Of a stretch of 64,000 bases of DNA, positions 42,553 through 50,432 are shown piece after piece (the stretch's first letter is position 1; each line of letters starts with the position of its first letter). Below the pieces are notes generated by a model. The model was given only the letters and a program-made list of their open reading frames with translations, was not told the origin of the DNA and ran no database searches. Origin of the DNA: Streptomyces ortus (lineage in GTDB: Bacteria; Actinomycetota; Actinomycetes; Streptomycetales; Streptomycetaceae); the NCBI RefSeq assembly GCF_026341275.1, contig NZ_JAIFZO010000002.1:2891264-2955263 (forward strand). The letters run 5' to 3'. The translations under genes were made by a program, and so were the position numbers.

Positions 42553-44313
42553 GTGGGACGTCACAGCCGGCGCGGGCCCGCCCCCAAGGGCGACACCGCC
42601 GACCCTCCCGCTGTTCCGGCTGCCCGGCCGGAGACGGGAACCACCGGAGCGGCGGCGGGACGCCGACGGCCGCCGGGCGGACCGCAGTCCACACCTCCAC
42701 CCACGGCCGGGGCACCCGCTCGGGGGGTGCCCCGCCTGCCCGAAGGATGGACTCCACAGGGCCCCGGAAACCAGCAGCAACCCGGAAGCCGGCAGGGCCC
42801 CGTAGGCCCGCCCGGCCGCGGAGGCCCGCGGCTGCCGGACGGCACTCCCGCGCACGGGTTCCCGCGGCTCCCCGACGGCACCCCTGCCCATGGATTTCCC
42901 CGGCTGCCGGACGGCACTCCCGCCCACGGCTTCCCGCGGTTGCCCGGTGGCGGTCCGGCGCAGGGCGCGCCGCGCAACGCCGGCGGCCCCCCGACCCACG
43001 GCACGCCCCCGGTCCGCGGCGGTCACCCCGAGCAGCGTGAGGCGGGCGGCGGCTGGGGCGCGCCCCGGACGACCACCGGGTACGGAACACAGGGAACGCG
43101 CGGAACGCCGGGAACGCCCGGAACACAGGGAACGCCCGGAACACAGGGAACGTACGGAGCCGGGGGACCGCAGGCGTCCCCGCAAGGGCCTCCGCGCGGC
43201 CCGGGCCAGGGCGCGCCGATCCCCGGGCAGCGGTACGGGCCGGGCGCCGCGGGCGCGAGCGGCCCGCGCCAGGCATACGTCGACGCGTTCGGCGAGAGCG
43301 GCGTGGGCGGCGCGGGCGGTGCGGGCGGTGGCGACGACCAGTTCGCGCCGCGCACCGCCACACCCGCCGCGGCTGCGCTGCGCGCGGACCCCTTCGCCCC
43401 CGTCACCGACCCGGACGCGGAGGTCGAGCACAGGACGCCGCCGCCCCGGGGGCCGAAGACGCCGGACACCGGGCCGGACAAGGCCAAGGGAGGCAAGGGA
43501 GGCAACGGCGGCAAGGGCCGCACCTTCACCGGCATCGCCGCCGCGGCCGTCACCACCGTGCTGGCCGTCGTCGTGGCGGGCCAGGTCGCCGACGGCGGCA
43601 GGGACGACGACGCGGGCCCGCAGGCGGCCGGCGGCGCCGACCGGCAGGCCAAGGACTCGGCGTCACGCACCGACAAACGGCCCGCGCCCTCCACCAAACC
43701 GAGCGCGGCGACGCTGACGTACGCCCAGCAGATGACGGCGAAATACCCCCTGGACGCCAAACTCAAGGGCGGCGGGAAATTCGACGCGATCACCGGCTTC
43801 GACAAGGCGCCGGGACCCGGGCAGAAATTCACCTACCGCGTCGACGTGGAGAAGTCCCTCGGGCTCGACGGAAAGCTCTTCGCGCAGGCCGTGCAGAAAA
43901 CCCTGAACGACAAGCGGAGTTGGGCGCACGGCGGCGGCCGTACCTTCGAACGCATTTCCTCCGGAAAGCCCGACTTCGTCATCACGCTCGCCAGTCCCGG
44001 CACCACCGCGTTCTGGTGCGCCAAGTCGGGACTCGACACCACCGTGGACAACGTCTCCTGCGACTCGGCCGCCACCGACCGCGTGATGATCAACGCGTAT
44101 CGCTGGGCCCAGGGCTCCGAGACATTCGGCGACAAGATGTACTCGTACCGGCAGATGCTGATCAATCACGAGGTGGGGCACCGGCTCGGGTACGGGCATG
44201 TGAGCTGCAGTGTCGACGGCGGGCTCGCGCCCGTCATGCAGCAGCAGACCAAGTTCCTGAACCACGACGGGATCAAGTGCCTGCCCAACCCCTGGCCCTT
44301 CCCGTCGAGTTGA
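42553..44313 (+). CDS. DUF3152 metalloprotease-like protein with repeat-rich N-half
   Basis: A 586-residue protein starting at GTG 42553. Residues 1-320 are Pro/Gly-rich, with three 12-residue repeats (RLPDGTPAHGF) and Gly-Thr-Pro repeats. A transmembrane helix lies at about 323-342. Residues 400-586 form the DUF3152 domain, with the zinc protease motif HEVGH (H539-H543) followed by GYGHVSC and PVMQQQT. Family relatives resemble metzincin-like proteases. In mycobacteria (Rv3207c) it is beside moeZ. A secreted-side protease or wall enzyme is inferred. The substrate is unknown. Confidence 0.82.
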   Translation: MGRHSRRGPAPKGDTADPPAVPAARPETGTTGAAAGRRRPPGGPQSTPPPTAGAPARGVPRLPEGWTPQGPGNQQQPGSRQGPVGPPGRGGPRLPDGTPAHGFPRLPDGTPAHGFPRLPDGTPAHGFPRLPGGGPAQGAPRNAGGPPTHGTPPVRGGHPEQREAGGGWGAPRTTTGYGTQGTRGTPGTPGTQGTPGTQGTYGAGGPQASPQGPPRGPGQGAPIPGQRYGPGAAGASGPRQAYVDAFGESGVGGAGGAGGGDDQFAPRTATPAAAALRADPFAPVTDPDAEVEHRTPPPRGPKTPDTGPDKAKGGKGGNGGKGRTFTGIAAAAVTTVLAVVVAGQVADGGRDDDAGPQAAGGADRQAKDSASRTDKRPAPSTKPSAATLTYAQQMTAKYPLDAKLKGGGKFDAITGFDKAPGPGQKFTYRVDVEKSLGLDGKLFAQAVQKTLNDKRSWAHGGGRTFERISSGKPDFVITLASPGTTAFWCAKSGLDTTVDNVSCDSAATDRVMINAYRWAQGSETFGDKMYSYRQMLINHEVGHRLGYGHVSCSVDGGLAPVMQQQTKFLNHDGIKCLPNPWPFPSS

Positions 44314-44355
44314 GCGGGCGCGGAGAGACGGTGGCCGGGAGAGGGGCGGCTCACA

Positions 44356-44384
44356 TTGACAGGCGGGAGAAGTTCGTTCATATT
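44356..44384 (+). promoter_or_regulatory. Strong sigma-70/HrdB-type promoter
   Basis: TTGACA (44356-44361), 17-base spacer, CATATT (44379-44384). The predicted start is exactly the A of the ATG at 44392, so the small ORF is leaderless. Confidence 0.7.
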
Positions 44385-44391
44385 TTCTCGC

Positions 44392-44484
44392 ATGTCGCCT
44401 CGTCACATCTCCGTACGCGCAGCCCTTGAGCTGGCGCTGTTCGGCGTGACCGCGCTCTGCGTGGCCGACATTCACTGTCGCTGA
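44392..44484 (+). CDS. 30-residue leader-type ORF upstream of peptide ABC operon
   Basis: A complete 30-residue ORF starting at ATG 44392 and ending at TGA 44484. The N-terminus is basic (MSPRHISVR), the middle hydrophobic (ALELALFGVTALCV), and the end carries Cys codons, ADIHCR. It lies exactly where a leaderless transcript from the promoter at 44356-44384 would begin. A terminator-like hairpin follows at 44531-44550, then the substrate-binding gene at 44688. Short Cys-containing leader peptides before ABC or sulfur operons are annotated in Streptomyces. An attenuator role is inferred; the two Cys codons and the Ala/Leu-rich middle may be the sensing codons. It could alternatively be a small membrane protein. 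Confidence 0.6.
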   Translation: MSPRHISVRAALELALFGVTALCVADIHCR

Positions 44485-44530
44485 CCCTCGCCCCTGGCGC
44501 GCGCGTCGGCGTTCTTTTCCTGTCTCGTCC

Positions 44531-44557
44531 GGCACCGGAATCACGGTGCCTGGTGTT
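44531..44557 (+). terminator. Possible attenuator hairpin between leader ORF and substrate-binding gene
   Basis: GGCACCG, 6-nt loop, CGGTGCC, followed by TGGTGTTTT, a rare U-tract in this GC-rich genome. It lies 46 bases past the leader stop. Confidence 0.6.
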
Positions 44558-44687
44558 TTCAAGAGTGCCCTCGTATTGCTGTGCTCTCGTGCCGGCGTGC
44601 CCTCGGGGCGATTTCCGCGATCACTTCCTTCTGCCGCGCCCTGTTCGCGCGCGGTATTCGCCGAATTCTCCCGAGGGGTTTCCTCCC

Positions 44688-46412
44688 ATGCGCCAATCGT
44701 CCGTCACAGCGCGCCGTCTGGCCGCCGTATCCGTCAGCCTGGCCGTGGCAGCGGGTGCAGTCGCCTGCGGGCCGGAGGACAACGATGCCAAGGCCACATC
44801 CGGCGGCGCGGACGCGAAGCCGGCCAAGGGCGGCACCCTCACGGTCCTGAATTCCGACCCCCAGCAGGACTTCGACCCCGCCCGCCTCTACACCTCCGGC
44901 GGCGGCAACGTCCCCTCGCTCGTCTTCCGTACGCTCACCACGCGCAACCGCGAGGACGGGGCCGAGGGCGCCGAGGTCGTCCCCGACCTCGCCACGGACA
45001 CCGGCCGACCCAGTAAGAACGCGACCGTGTGGACGTACACGCTGAAGAAGGGCCTCAGGTACGAGGACGGCAGCGTGATCACCTCGGCCGACATCAAGTA
45101 CGGCATCGAGCGCTCCTTCGCGGCCGAACTCTCCGGCGGCGCGCCCTACCTGCGGGACTGGCTGATCGGCGGGGCCGACTATCAGGGCCCCTACAAGGAC
45201 AAGAAGGGCCTCGACTCCATCGAGACGCCCGACGAGCGGACCATCGTCTTCCGTCTGAACAAGCCCGAGGGCGAGTTCCCGTACCTCGCCACGCAGACGC
45301 AGTTCGCGCCCGTCCCGAAGGCCAAGGACACCGGTACGAAGTACGAGGATCACCCGGTCTCGTCCGGCCCGTACAAGGTCGTCAGGAACGAGAACGACGG
45401 CGAGCGGCTGACCCTGGAGCGCAACACGCACTGGTCCGCGTCGACGGACGCCGAGCGCAAGGCCTACCCCGACACGATCGACGTACGCTCCGGGCTCGAC
45501 CCGTCCGTCATCAACCAGCGGCTGTCCTCCTCCCAGGGCGCGGACGCCGCCGCCGTGACCACCGACACGAACCTCGGACCCGCCGAACTCGCCAAGGTCA
45601 GCGGCGACAAGGAACTGGCCGCGCGGGTCGGCACCGGGCACTTCGGCTACACGAACTACATCGCCTTCAACCCGAAGGTGAAGCCGTTCGACGACCCGAA
45701 GGTTCGCCAGGCGATCTCGTACGCCATCGACCGCGCCTCCGTGATCAACGCGGCGGGCGGGTCCTCGCTGGCCGAGGCCGCGACGACGTACCTGCCGGAC
45801 CAGAAGTCCTTCGGCCACACCGCCTACGACCACTTCCCGGCGGGGAAGTCCGGCAACGCGGACAAGGCGAGGGAACTGCTGAAGGAGGCCGGGCACGCGA
45901 AGGGCCTGACCGTGACACTCACCCACTCCAACGCCAAGGACTTCGAGACCAGCCCCGAGATCGCCACCGCGATCCAGGACGCCCTGAAGAAGGCCGGGAT
46001 CACCGTCAAGCTCCAGGGCCTGGAGGACAACGACTACAAGGACAAGATCCACAACGCCAGGACCGAGCCCGGCTTCTTCCTGGCGCACTGGGGTGCCGAC
46101 TGGCCCTCGGGCGGTCCCTTCCTGGCCCCGATCTTCGACGGCCGGCAGATCGTCGAGGACGGCGCCAACTTCAACACCGGCTTCCTCGACGACAAGTCCG
46201 TCAACACCGAGATCGACGCGATCAACAAGCTGACCGACCTCGACGAGGCCGCCACCCGCTGGGGCGCGCTCGACAAGAAGATCGGCGAACGGGCGCTGAC
46301 CGTGCCGCTGTTCCACCCGGTCTACAAGCGGCTGTACGGCAAGGACGTCAAGAACATCGTGATCAGCGACTGGACCGGGGTGCTGGACATCTCGCAGGTC
46401 TCGGTGAAGTAG
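44688..46412 (+). CDS. Peptide ABC transporter substrate-binding lipoprotein (DppA/OppA-type)
   Basis: A 574-residue extracellular solute-binding protein, family 5. The lipoprotein signal ends in AGAVAC, Cys27. The ribosome site is GAGGGG. Core motifs include VNFNPKVKPFDDPKVRQAISYAIDR, typical of the SBP_bac_5 family. It should capture oligopeptides or dipeptides, possibly signalling peptides, at the cell surface, and hand them to the two permeases. It is the first gene of the four-gene operon, preceded by the leader ORF. BldK-type transporters of Streptomyces import developmental peptides, and this could be a paralogue. Confidence 0.9.
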   Translation: MRQSSVTARRLAAVSVSLAVAAGAVACGPEDNDAKATSGGADAKPAKGGTLTVLNSDPQQDFDPARLYTSGGGNVPSLVFRTLTTRNREDGAEGAEVVPDLATDTGRPSKNATVWTYTLKKGLRYEDGSVITSADIKYGIERSFAAELSGGAPYLRDWLIGGADYQGPYKDKKGLDSIETPDERTIVFRLNKPEGEFPYLATQTQFAPVPKAKDTGTKYEDHPVSSGPYKVVRNENDGERLTLERNTHWSASTDAERKAYPDTIDVRSGLDPSVINQRLSSSQGADAAAVTTDTNLGPAELAKVSGDKELAARVGTGHFGYTNYIAFNPKVKPFDDPKVRQAISYAIDRASVINAAGGSSLAEAATTYLPDQKSFGHTAYDHFPAGKSGNADKARELLKEAGHAKGLTVTLTHSNAKDFETSPEIATAIQDALKKAGITVKLQGLEDNDYKDKIHNARTEPGFFLAHWGADWPSGGPFLAPIFDGRQIVEDGANFNTGFLDDKSVNTEIDAINKLTDLDEAATRWGALDKKIGERALTVPLFHPVYKRLYGKDVKNIVISDWTGVLDISQVSVK

Positions 46413-46416
46413 CGCC

Positions 46417-47550
46417 GTGAGCGACATACTCCTCGCCTCCCAGGCCCCCGGCGCGACGGACCTCTCCGTTGTGCCGGGGGCATCGGGGGCCCGTCAGTTC
46501 TGGCGGCGGCTGCGCGCACGGCGCGCCGCCCTCGTCGCGGCGGCCGTCGTCGCCCTGCTCGTCCTGGTCGCGCTCGCCGCGCCGCTGCTCACCGCGATCG
46601 AGGGTCAGGATCCGACCACGTACCACCCGGATCTGATCGATTCCGCACGCGGTGGTGTACCGGTCGGACCGTTCGGGGGCATGAGCGGTGACCACTGGCT
46701 CGGCGTCGAGCCGCAGACCGGCCGCGACCTGTTCGCACGGCTGGTCCACGGCGCCCGCGTCTCGCTGGGTGTCGCGCTGGCCGCGACCGTCGTGCAGATC
46801 GCCCTCGGGGTGCTGGTCGGTGTCGCGGCGGCGCTCGGCACCCGCTGGGTCGACCAGCTGCTGAGCCGGTTCACCGACATCATCGTCGCCCTGCCGCTGA
46901 TGATCATGTCCCTCGCGCTGCTCGCGATCGTGCCGTCGGGTTTCCCGCGGCCCGTCCTGGTCGCGGGCGTCATCGGACTGATCGCCTGGGGCAACATCGC
47001 GAAGATCGTCCGCGCGCAGACCCTCACCGTCAAGGGGCTGGACCACGTCGCCGCCGCCCGGCTCAGTGGCTGGGGCACCTGGCGGATCGCCCGGCGCGAG
47101 CTGCTGCCGGGACTCGCGGCGCCCGTCATCACGTACGCCGCGATCCTCATCCCCTCCAACATCAGCGTCGAGGCGGCCCTGTCCTTCCTCGGTGTCGGCG
47201 TGCAGCCGCCGACACCGTCGTGGGGGCAGATGCTCACCGCCGCCGACGTCTGGTACCAGGCCGCGCCGCAGTACCTACTGCTGCCGGCGGGCGCGCTCTT
47301 CGTGACCGTTCTCGCGCTGACAGTCCTCGGCGACGGGGTGCGCACGGCCCTCGACCCGCGCGCGGCCTCACGGCTGACGGTCGGGACGGGCCGCCGACGT
47401 GAGGCCAGGGCGGCCAAAGTGAACAGGGCGGCCAAAGCGGCCAAAGCGGCCAAAGCGAACAGGGCGGGCAGGGCAGGCACGGCAGGCACGGCAGACAGGG
47501 CAGGCAGGCACGGCACGCGAGACACGGCAGACAGGGGTGGTGGCTCATGA
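46417..47550 (+). CDS. ABC transporter permease, DppC/OppC-type
   Basis: A 377-residue permease starting at GTG 46417, 4 bases after the binding-protein stop. Six membrane helices, with the N-terminal extension and the EAA-type motif near LSGWGTWRIARRELLPGLAAPV. The C-terminal 55 residues are an unusual low-complexity tail of AAKAAKAAK and GTAGTAD repeats, encoded by near-identical 9-bp and 10-12-bp tandem units at about 47400-47530. The tail is unlikely to be part of the channel. Its stop overlaps the next permease (ATGA). Confidence 0.9.
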   Translation: MSDILLASQAPGATDLSVVPGASGARQFWRRLRARRAALVAAAVVALLVLVALAAPLLTAIEGQDPTTYHPDLIDSARGGVPVGPFGGMSGDHWLGVEPQTGRDLFARLVHGARVSLGVALAATVVQIALGVLVGVAAALGTRWVDQLLSRFTDIIVALPLMIMSLALLAIVPSGFPRPVLVAGVIGLIAWGNIAKIVRAQTLTVKGLDHVAAARLSGWGTWRIARRELLPGLAAPVITYAAILIPSNISVEAALSFLGVGVQPPTPSWGQMLTAADVWYQAAPQYLLLPAGALFVTVLALTVLGDGVRTALDPRAASRLTVGTGRRREARAAKVNRAAKAAKAAKANRAGRAGTAGTADRAGRHGTRDTADRGGGS

Positions 47551-48545
47551 GTGGCTTCACCGGATTTGTCCTGCGTCGGGTCGTCGGCGTCCTGATCACC
47601 CTGTTCGCCATCTCGGTGATCATCTACGTCGTCTTCTACGTCACCCCCGGCAACGTCGCCCAGATCACCTGCGGTCCGCGCTGCTCGCCCGCCCAGGTCC
47701 AGCAGGTAGCGGACCAACTGCGCCTCGACGACCCGCTGTACGTGCGCTACTGGCACTTCCTGGAAGGGCTCGTCGCCGGCCAGGACTACTCCACCGGCAC
47801 CGCGGTACAGCACTGCCCGGCGCCCTGCCTCGGGCTGTCGTACCAGAGCGACCAGCAGGTCACCGAGCTGATCCTCACGAAGCTGCCGGTCAGCCTGTCG
47901 CTCGTGTTCGGGTCGATGGTGATCTGGCTGATCCTCGGCGTCGGCACCGGCGTGCTCTCCGCGTGGCGGCGCGGACGGCTCACCGAGCGGGTGCTGACCG
48001 GCGTCACGCTTGTCGGCGTGGCCACACCCGTCTTCGTCATCGGCCTCGTCCTGATGATCGTCGTCTGCGGCGAACTGGAACTGCTGCCCTTCCCGCAGTA
48101 CGTGAACCTCACCGACGACCCCGAACAGTGGGCGTGGAACCTGTTGCTGCCCTGGATCTCCCTCGCGCTGATCGAGGCCGCCGCGTTCGCCCGGCTGACC
48201 AGGTCGTCGATGCTGGAGACCCTGGCCGAGGACCACATCAGGACCTTCCGCGCGTACGGCGTCGGCGAACGGTCGGTCATCGGACGGCACGCGTTGCGCG
48301 GAGCTCTCGCTCCGGTCATCGCCCTGAACGCCAACAACGTCGGATCGGCCGTCGGCGGCGCGGTCCTCACCGAGACGCTCTTCGGGCTTCCCGGCATCGG
48401 GAGGGAACTGGTCCATGCCGTCGATGTCGTCGACCTCCCCGTGGTCGTCGGAATGGTCCTGGTGGTCGGCTTCTTCGTCGTCATCGCCAACGCCCTCGCG
48501 GACGTGCTGTACGCGGTGGCCGACCGACGGGTGGTACTGGCATGA
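47547..48545 (+). CDS. ABC transporter permease, DppB/OppB-type
   Basis: A 332-residue permease with six membrane helices, starting at ATG 47547 and overlapping the previous permease by four bases. The signature for DppB-type proteins is the N-terminal helix, the large outer loop (VAQITCGPRCSPAQVQQV, with Cys pair), and the coupling region FRAYGVGERSVIGRHALRGALAPV. The Cys residues of the outer loop may form a disulfide. Coupled by ATGA overlap to the ATPase gene. It pairs with the DppC-type subunit. Confidence 0.9.
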   Translation: MSGFTGFVLRRVVGVLITLFAISVIIYVVFYVTPGNVAQITCGPRCSPAQVQQVADQLRLDDPLYVRYWHFLEGLVAGQDYSTGTAVQHCPAPCLGLSYQSDQQVTELILTKLPVSLSLVFGSMVIWLILGVGTGVLSAWRRGRLTERVLTGVTLVGVATPVFVIGLVLMIVVCGELELLPFPQYVNLTDDPEQWAWNLLLPWISLALIEAAAFARLTRSSMLETLAEDHIRTFRAYGVGERSVIGRHALRGALAPVIALNANNVGSAVGGAVLTETLFGLPGIGRELVHAVDVVDLPVVVGMVLVVGFFVVIANALADVLYAVADRRVVLA

Positions 48546-50242
48546 GCAGGGGAAGTGCGGGCGGTACCGACATGGGCACGAAAAGTGCGGGCGGTACCGG
48601 CATGGGCACGGGAAACGCGGGCGGTACCGGCATGAGTCTGGTCGAAGTGGCCGGTCTGACCGTTGGATTCGGTGAACTGCGGGCCGTGGACGGGCTCTCC
48701 TTCCGACTGGCACGGGGTGCCGCGCTCGCGCTGGTCGGCGAGTCCGGCTCGGGCAAGTCCACGGTCGCCTCGGCCCTGCTGGGGCTCCACCGGGGCACGG
48801 GCGCGTACGTCGGCGGCTCGGTCCAGGTCGCCGGGACCGACGTACAGCGCGCGTCGGACGACGAACTGCGGCGGCTGCGCGGCGCACGGGCCGCGATGGT
48901 CTTCCAGGACCCGCTGTCGTCCCTCGACCCGTACTACGCGATCGGGGACCAGATCGCCGAGGTGTACCGCGTGCACACGCGTGCGTCGCGGCGGGCGGCA
49001 CGCGCGCGTGCCGTGGAGGTGCTGGACCGTGTCGGGATTCCGGACGCGGTCCGGCGGTCCCGTTCGCGACCGCACGAGTTCAGCGGCGGGATGCGTCAGC
49101 GTGCCCTGATCGCGATGGCGCTGGCCTGCGAGCCCGAGCTGCTCATCGCCGACGAGCCGACGACCGCGCTGGACGTGACCGTCCAGGCCCAGATCCTCGA
49201 TCTGCTCCACACGCTGCGGGAGGAGACGGGGATGGGTCTCCTGCTCGTCACGCACGACGTGGGCGTCGCCGCCGGGAGCGTCGACGAGATCCTGGTCATG
49301 CGGCACGGGCGAGCGGTCGAACACGGCCCCGTCGCCACGGTCCTCGGCACCCCGACGCAGCCCTACACCCGCGAACTGCTGACTGCGGTCCCGAGAGTGG
49401 ACGCGCCGAGGGCCGACGTGCTGAGCGAGGCGTCCGCCGCGGTGGCGGGCGAGGTCGTGCTGGAAGCGGTCAGGCTGCGGCGCGAGTTCGGGCGCGGGAA
49501 GCGCGCGTTCGTGGCCGTCGACGACGTGTCGCTCACCCTCCGCCGGGGCGAGACCCTCGGCATCGTGGGCGAGAGCGGCAGCGGCAAGACCACGCTGGGC
49601 CGCATGCTGGTCGGCCTGCTGGAACCGACGGCGGGGCGCATCAGCCCCGGCGGCGGGGTCCGTCCCGACGTGCAGATGGTCTTCCAGGACCCCGTCTCCT
49701 CCCTCAACCCCCGCCGCAGCGTGGGCGAGTCGATCGCCGACCCTCTGCGGGCGCGCGGCGAGCGGGACGAGGGGGGCATACGGGAGCGCGTAAGGGAGCT
49801 GATGGAACGGGTGGGGCTCGAAGGGGCGCACTACGACCGCTACCCGCACGAGTTCAGCGGCGGCCAGCGCCAACGCGTCGGCATCGCGCGGGCACTGGCG
49901 GCCGACCCGCGGGTCATCGTGTGCGACGAACCGGTCTCTGCGCTCGACGTCACCACCCAGGCCCAGGTGGTCGCCCTGCTCGGCGAACTGCGTCGCGAAC
50001 TCGGCCTCGCCCTGGTCTTCGTGGCGCACGACCTCGCCGTCGTACGCCAGGTCAGCGACCGGGTGGCCGTGATGCGCGACGGCCGGATCGTCGAGTACGG
50101 ACCCGTCGACGAGGTGTACGAGTCACCCCGCGACCCGTACACGCGGCAGCTGCTCGCCGCCGTCCCCGCACTCGATCCGGCGGTGGCCGCCGCCCGTCGG
50201 GCGACCCGTAGAGCCGCCCGCCAACAACTGGCCATCGTATGA
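48542..50242 (+). CDS. Dual ABC ATPase (fused DppD-DppF type)
   Basis: A 566-residue protein with two complete ABC ATPase domains in one chain: first Walker A GESGSGKST and signature SGGMRQRA; second Walker A GESGSGKTT and SGGQRQR. Each half ends with YTR(E/Q)LL. Fusing the usual DppD and DppF subunits is common in actinobacteria. The first 30 residues are three tandem 10-residue repeats (SAGGTDMGT, SAGGTGMGT, NAGGTGM), encoded by a 30-bp tandem, each containing an ATG. The functional start could thus be ATG 48542 or an internal ATG at 48632. It provides ATP hydrolysis for the transporter. Confidence 0.92.
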   Translation: MSRGSAGGTDMGTKSAGGTGMGTGNAGGTGMSLVEVAGLTVGFGELRAVDGLSFRLARGAALALVGESGSGKSTVASALLGLHRGTGAYVGGSVQVAGTDVQRASDDELRRLRGARAAMVFQDPLSSLDPYYAIGDQIAEVYRVHTRASRRAARARAVEVLDRVGIPDAVRRSRSRPHEFSGGMRQRALIAMALACEPELLIADEPTTALDVTVQAQILDLLHTLREETGMGLLLVTHDVGVAAGSVDEILVMRHGRAVEHGPVATVLGTPTQPYTRELLTAVPRVDAPRADVLSEASAAVAGEVVLEAVRLRREFGRGKRAFVAVDDVSLTLRRGETLGIVGESGSGKTTLGRMLVGLLEPTAGRISPGGGVRPDVQMVFQDPVSSLNPRRSVGESIADPLRARGERDEGGIRERVRELMERVGLEGAHYDRYPHEFSGGQRQRVGIARALAADPRVIVCDEPVSALDVTTQAQVVALLGELRRELGLALVFVAHDLAVVRQVSDRVAVMRDGRIVEYGPVDEVYESPRDPYTRQLLAAVPALDPAVAAARRATRRAARQQLAIV

Positions 50243-50319
50243 CGAAACGTGTTCAGTTGATCTCTTAGCGCGACGGAACGCGACCCGCACGGGAAAGTTA
50301 CGACCGTTCACCCCTTTTG

Positions 50320-50351
50320 GTGGTGCGATGGACAACCGTCCATCGCACCAC
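50320..50351. terminator. Perfect 14-bp inverted repeat after ABC operon
   Basis: Arms GTGGTGCGATGGAC and complement with a 4-base loop, 77 bases after the ATPase stop and 81 bases before the glycosyltransferase GTG. It may end the ABC operon or be an operator for the next. Confidence 0.7.
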
Positions 50352-50432
50352 GGCCATGTCCGCATACGTTCGTCCCGCTGCGAGCCGCCGGGTCAACGGC
50401 GGCTCCCCACACGGGAGATCGGGAGTGCGGTC

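Noticed and set aside
47537..48541. The ABC ATPase starting in the upstream long frame
   Set aside because: This part of the frame overlaps the DppB-type permease in another phase; ATG 48542 overlaps the permease stop in the usual ATGA way.
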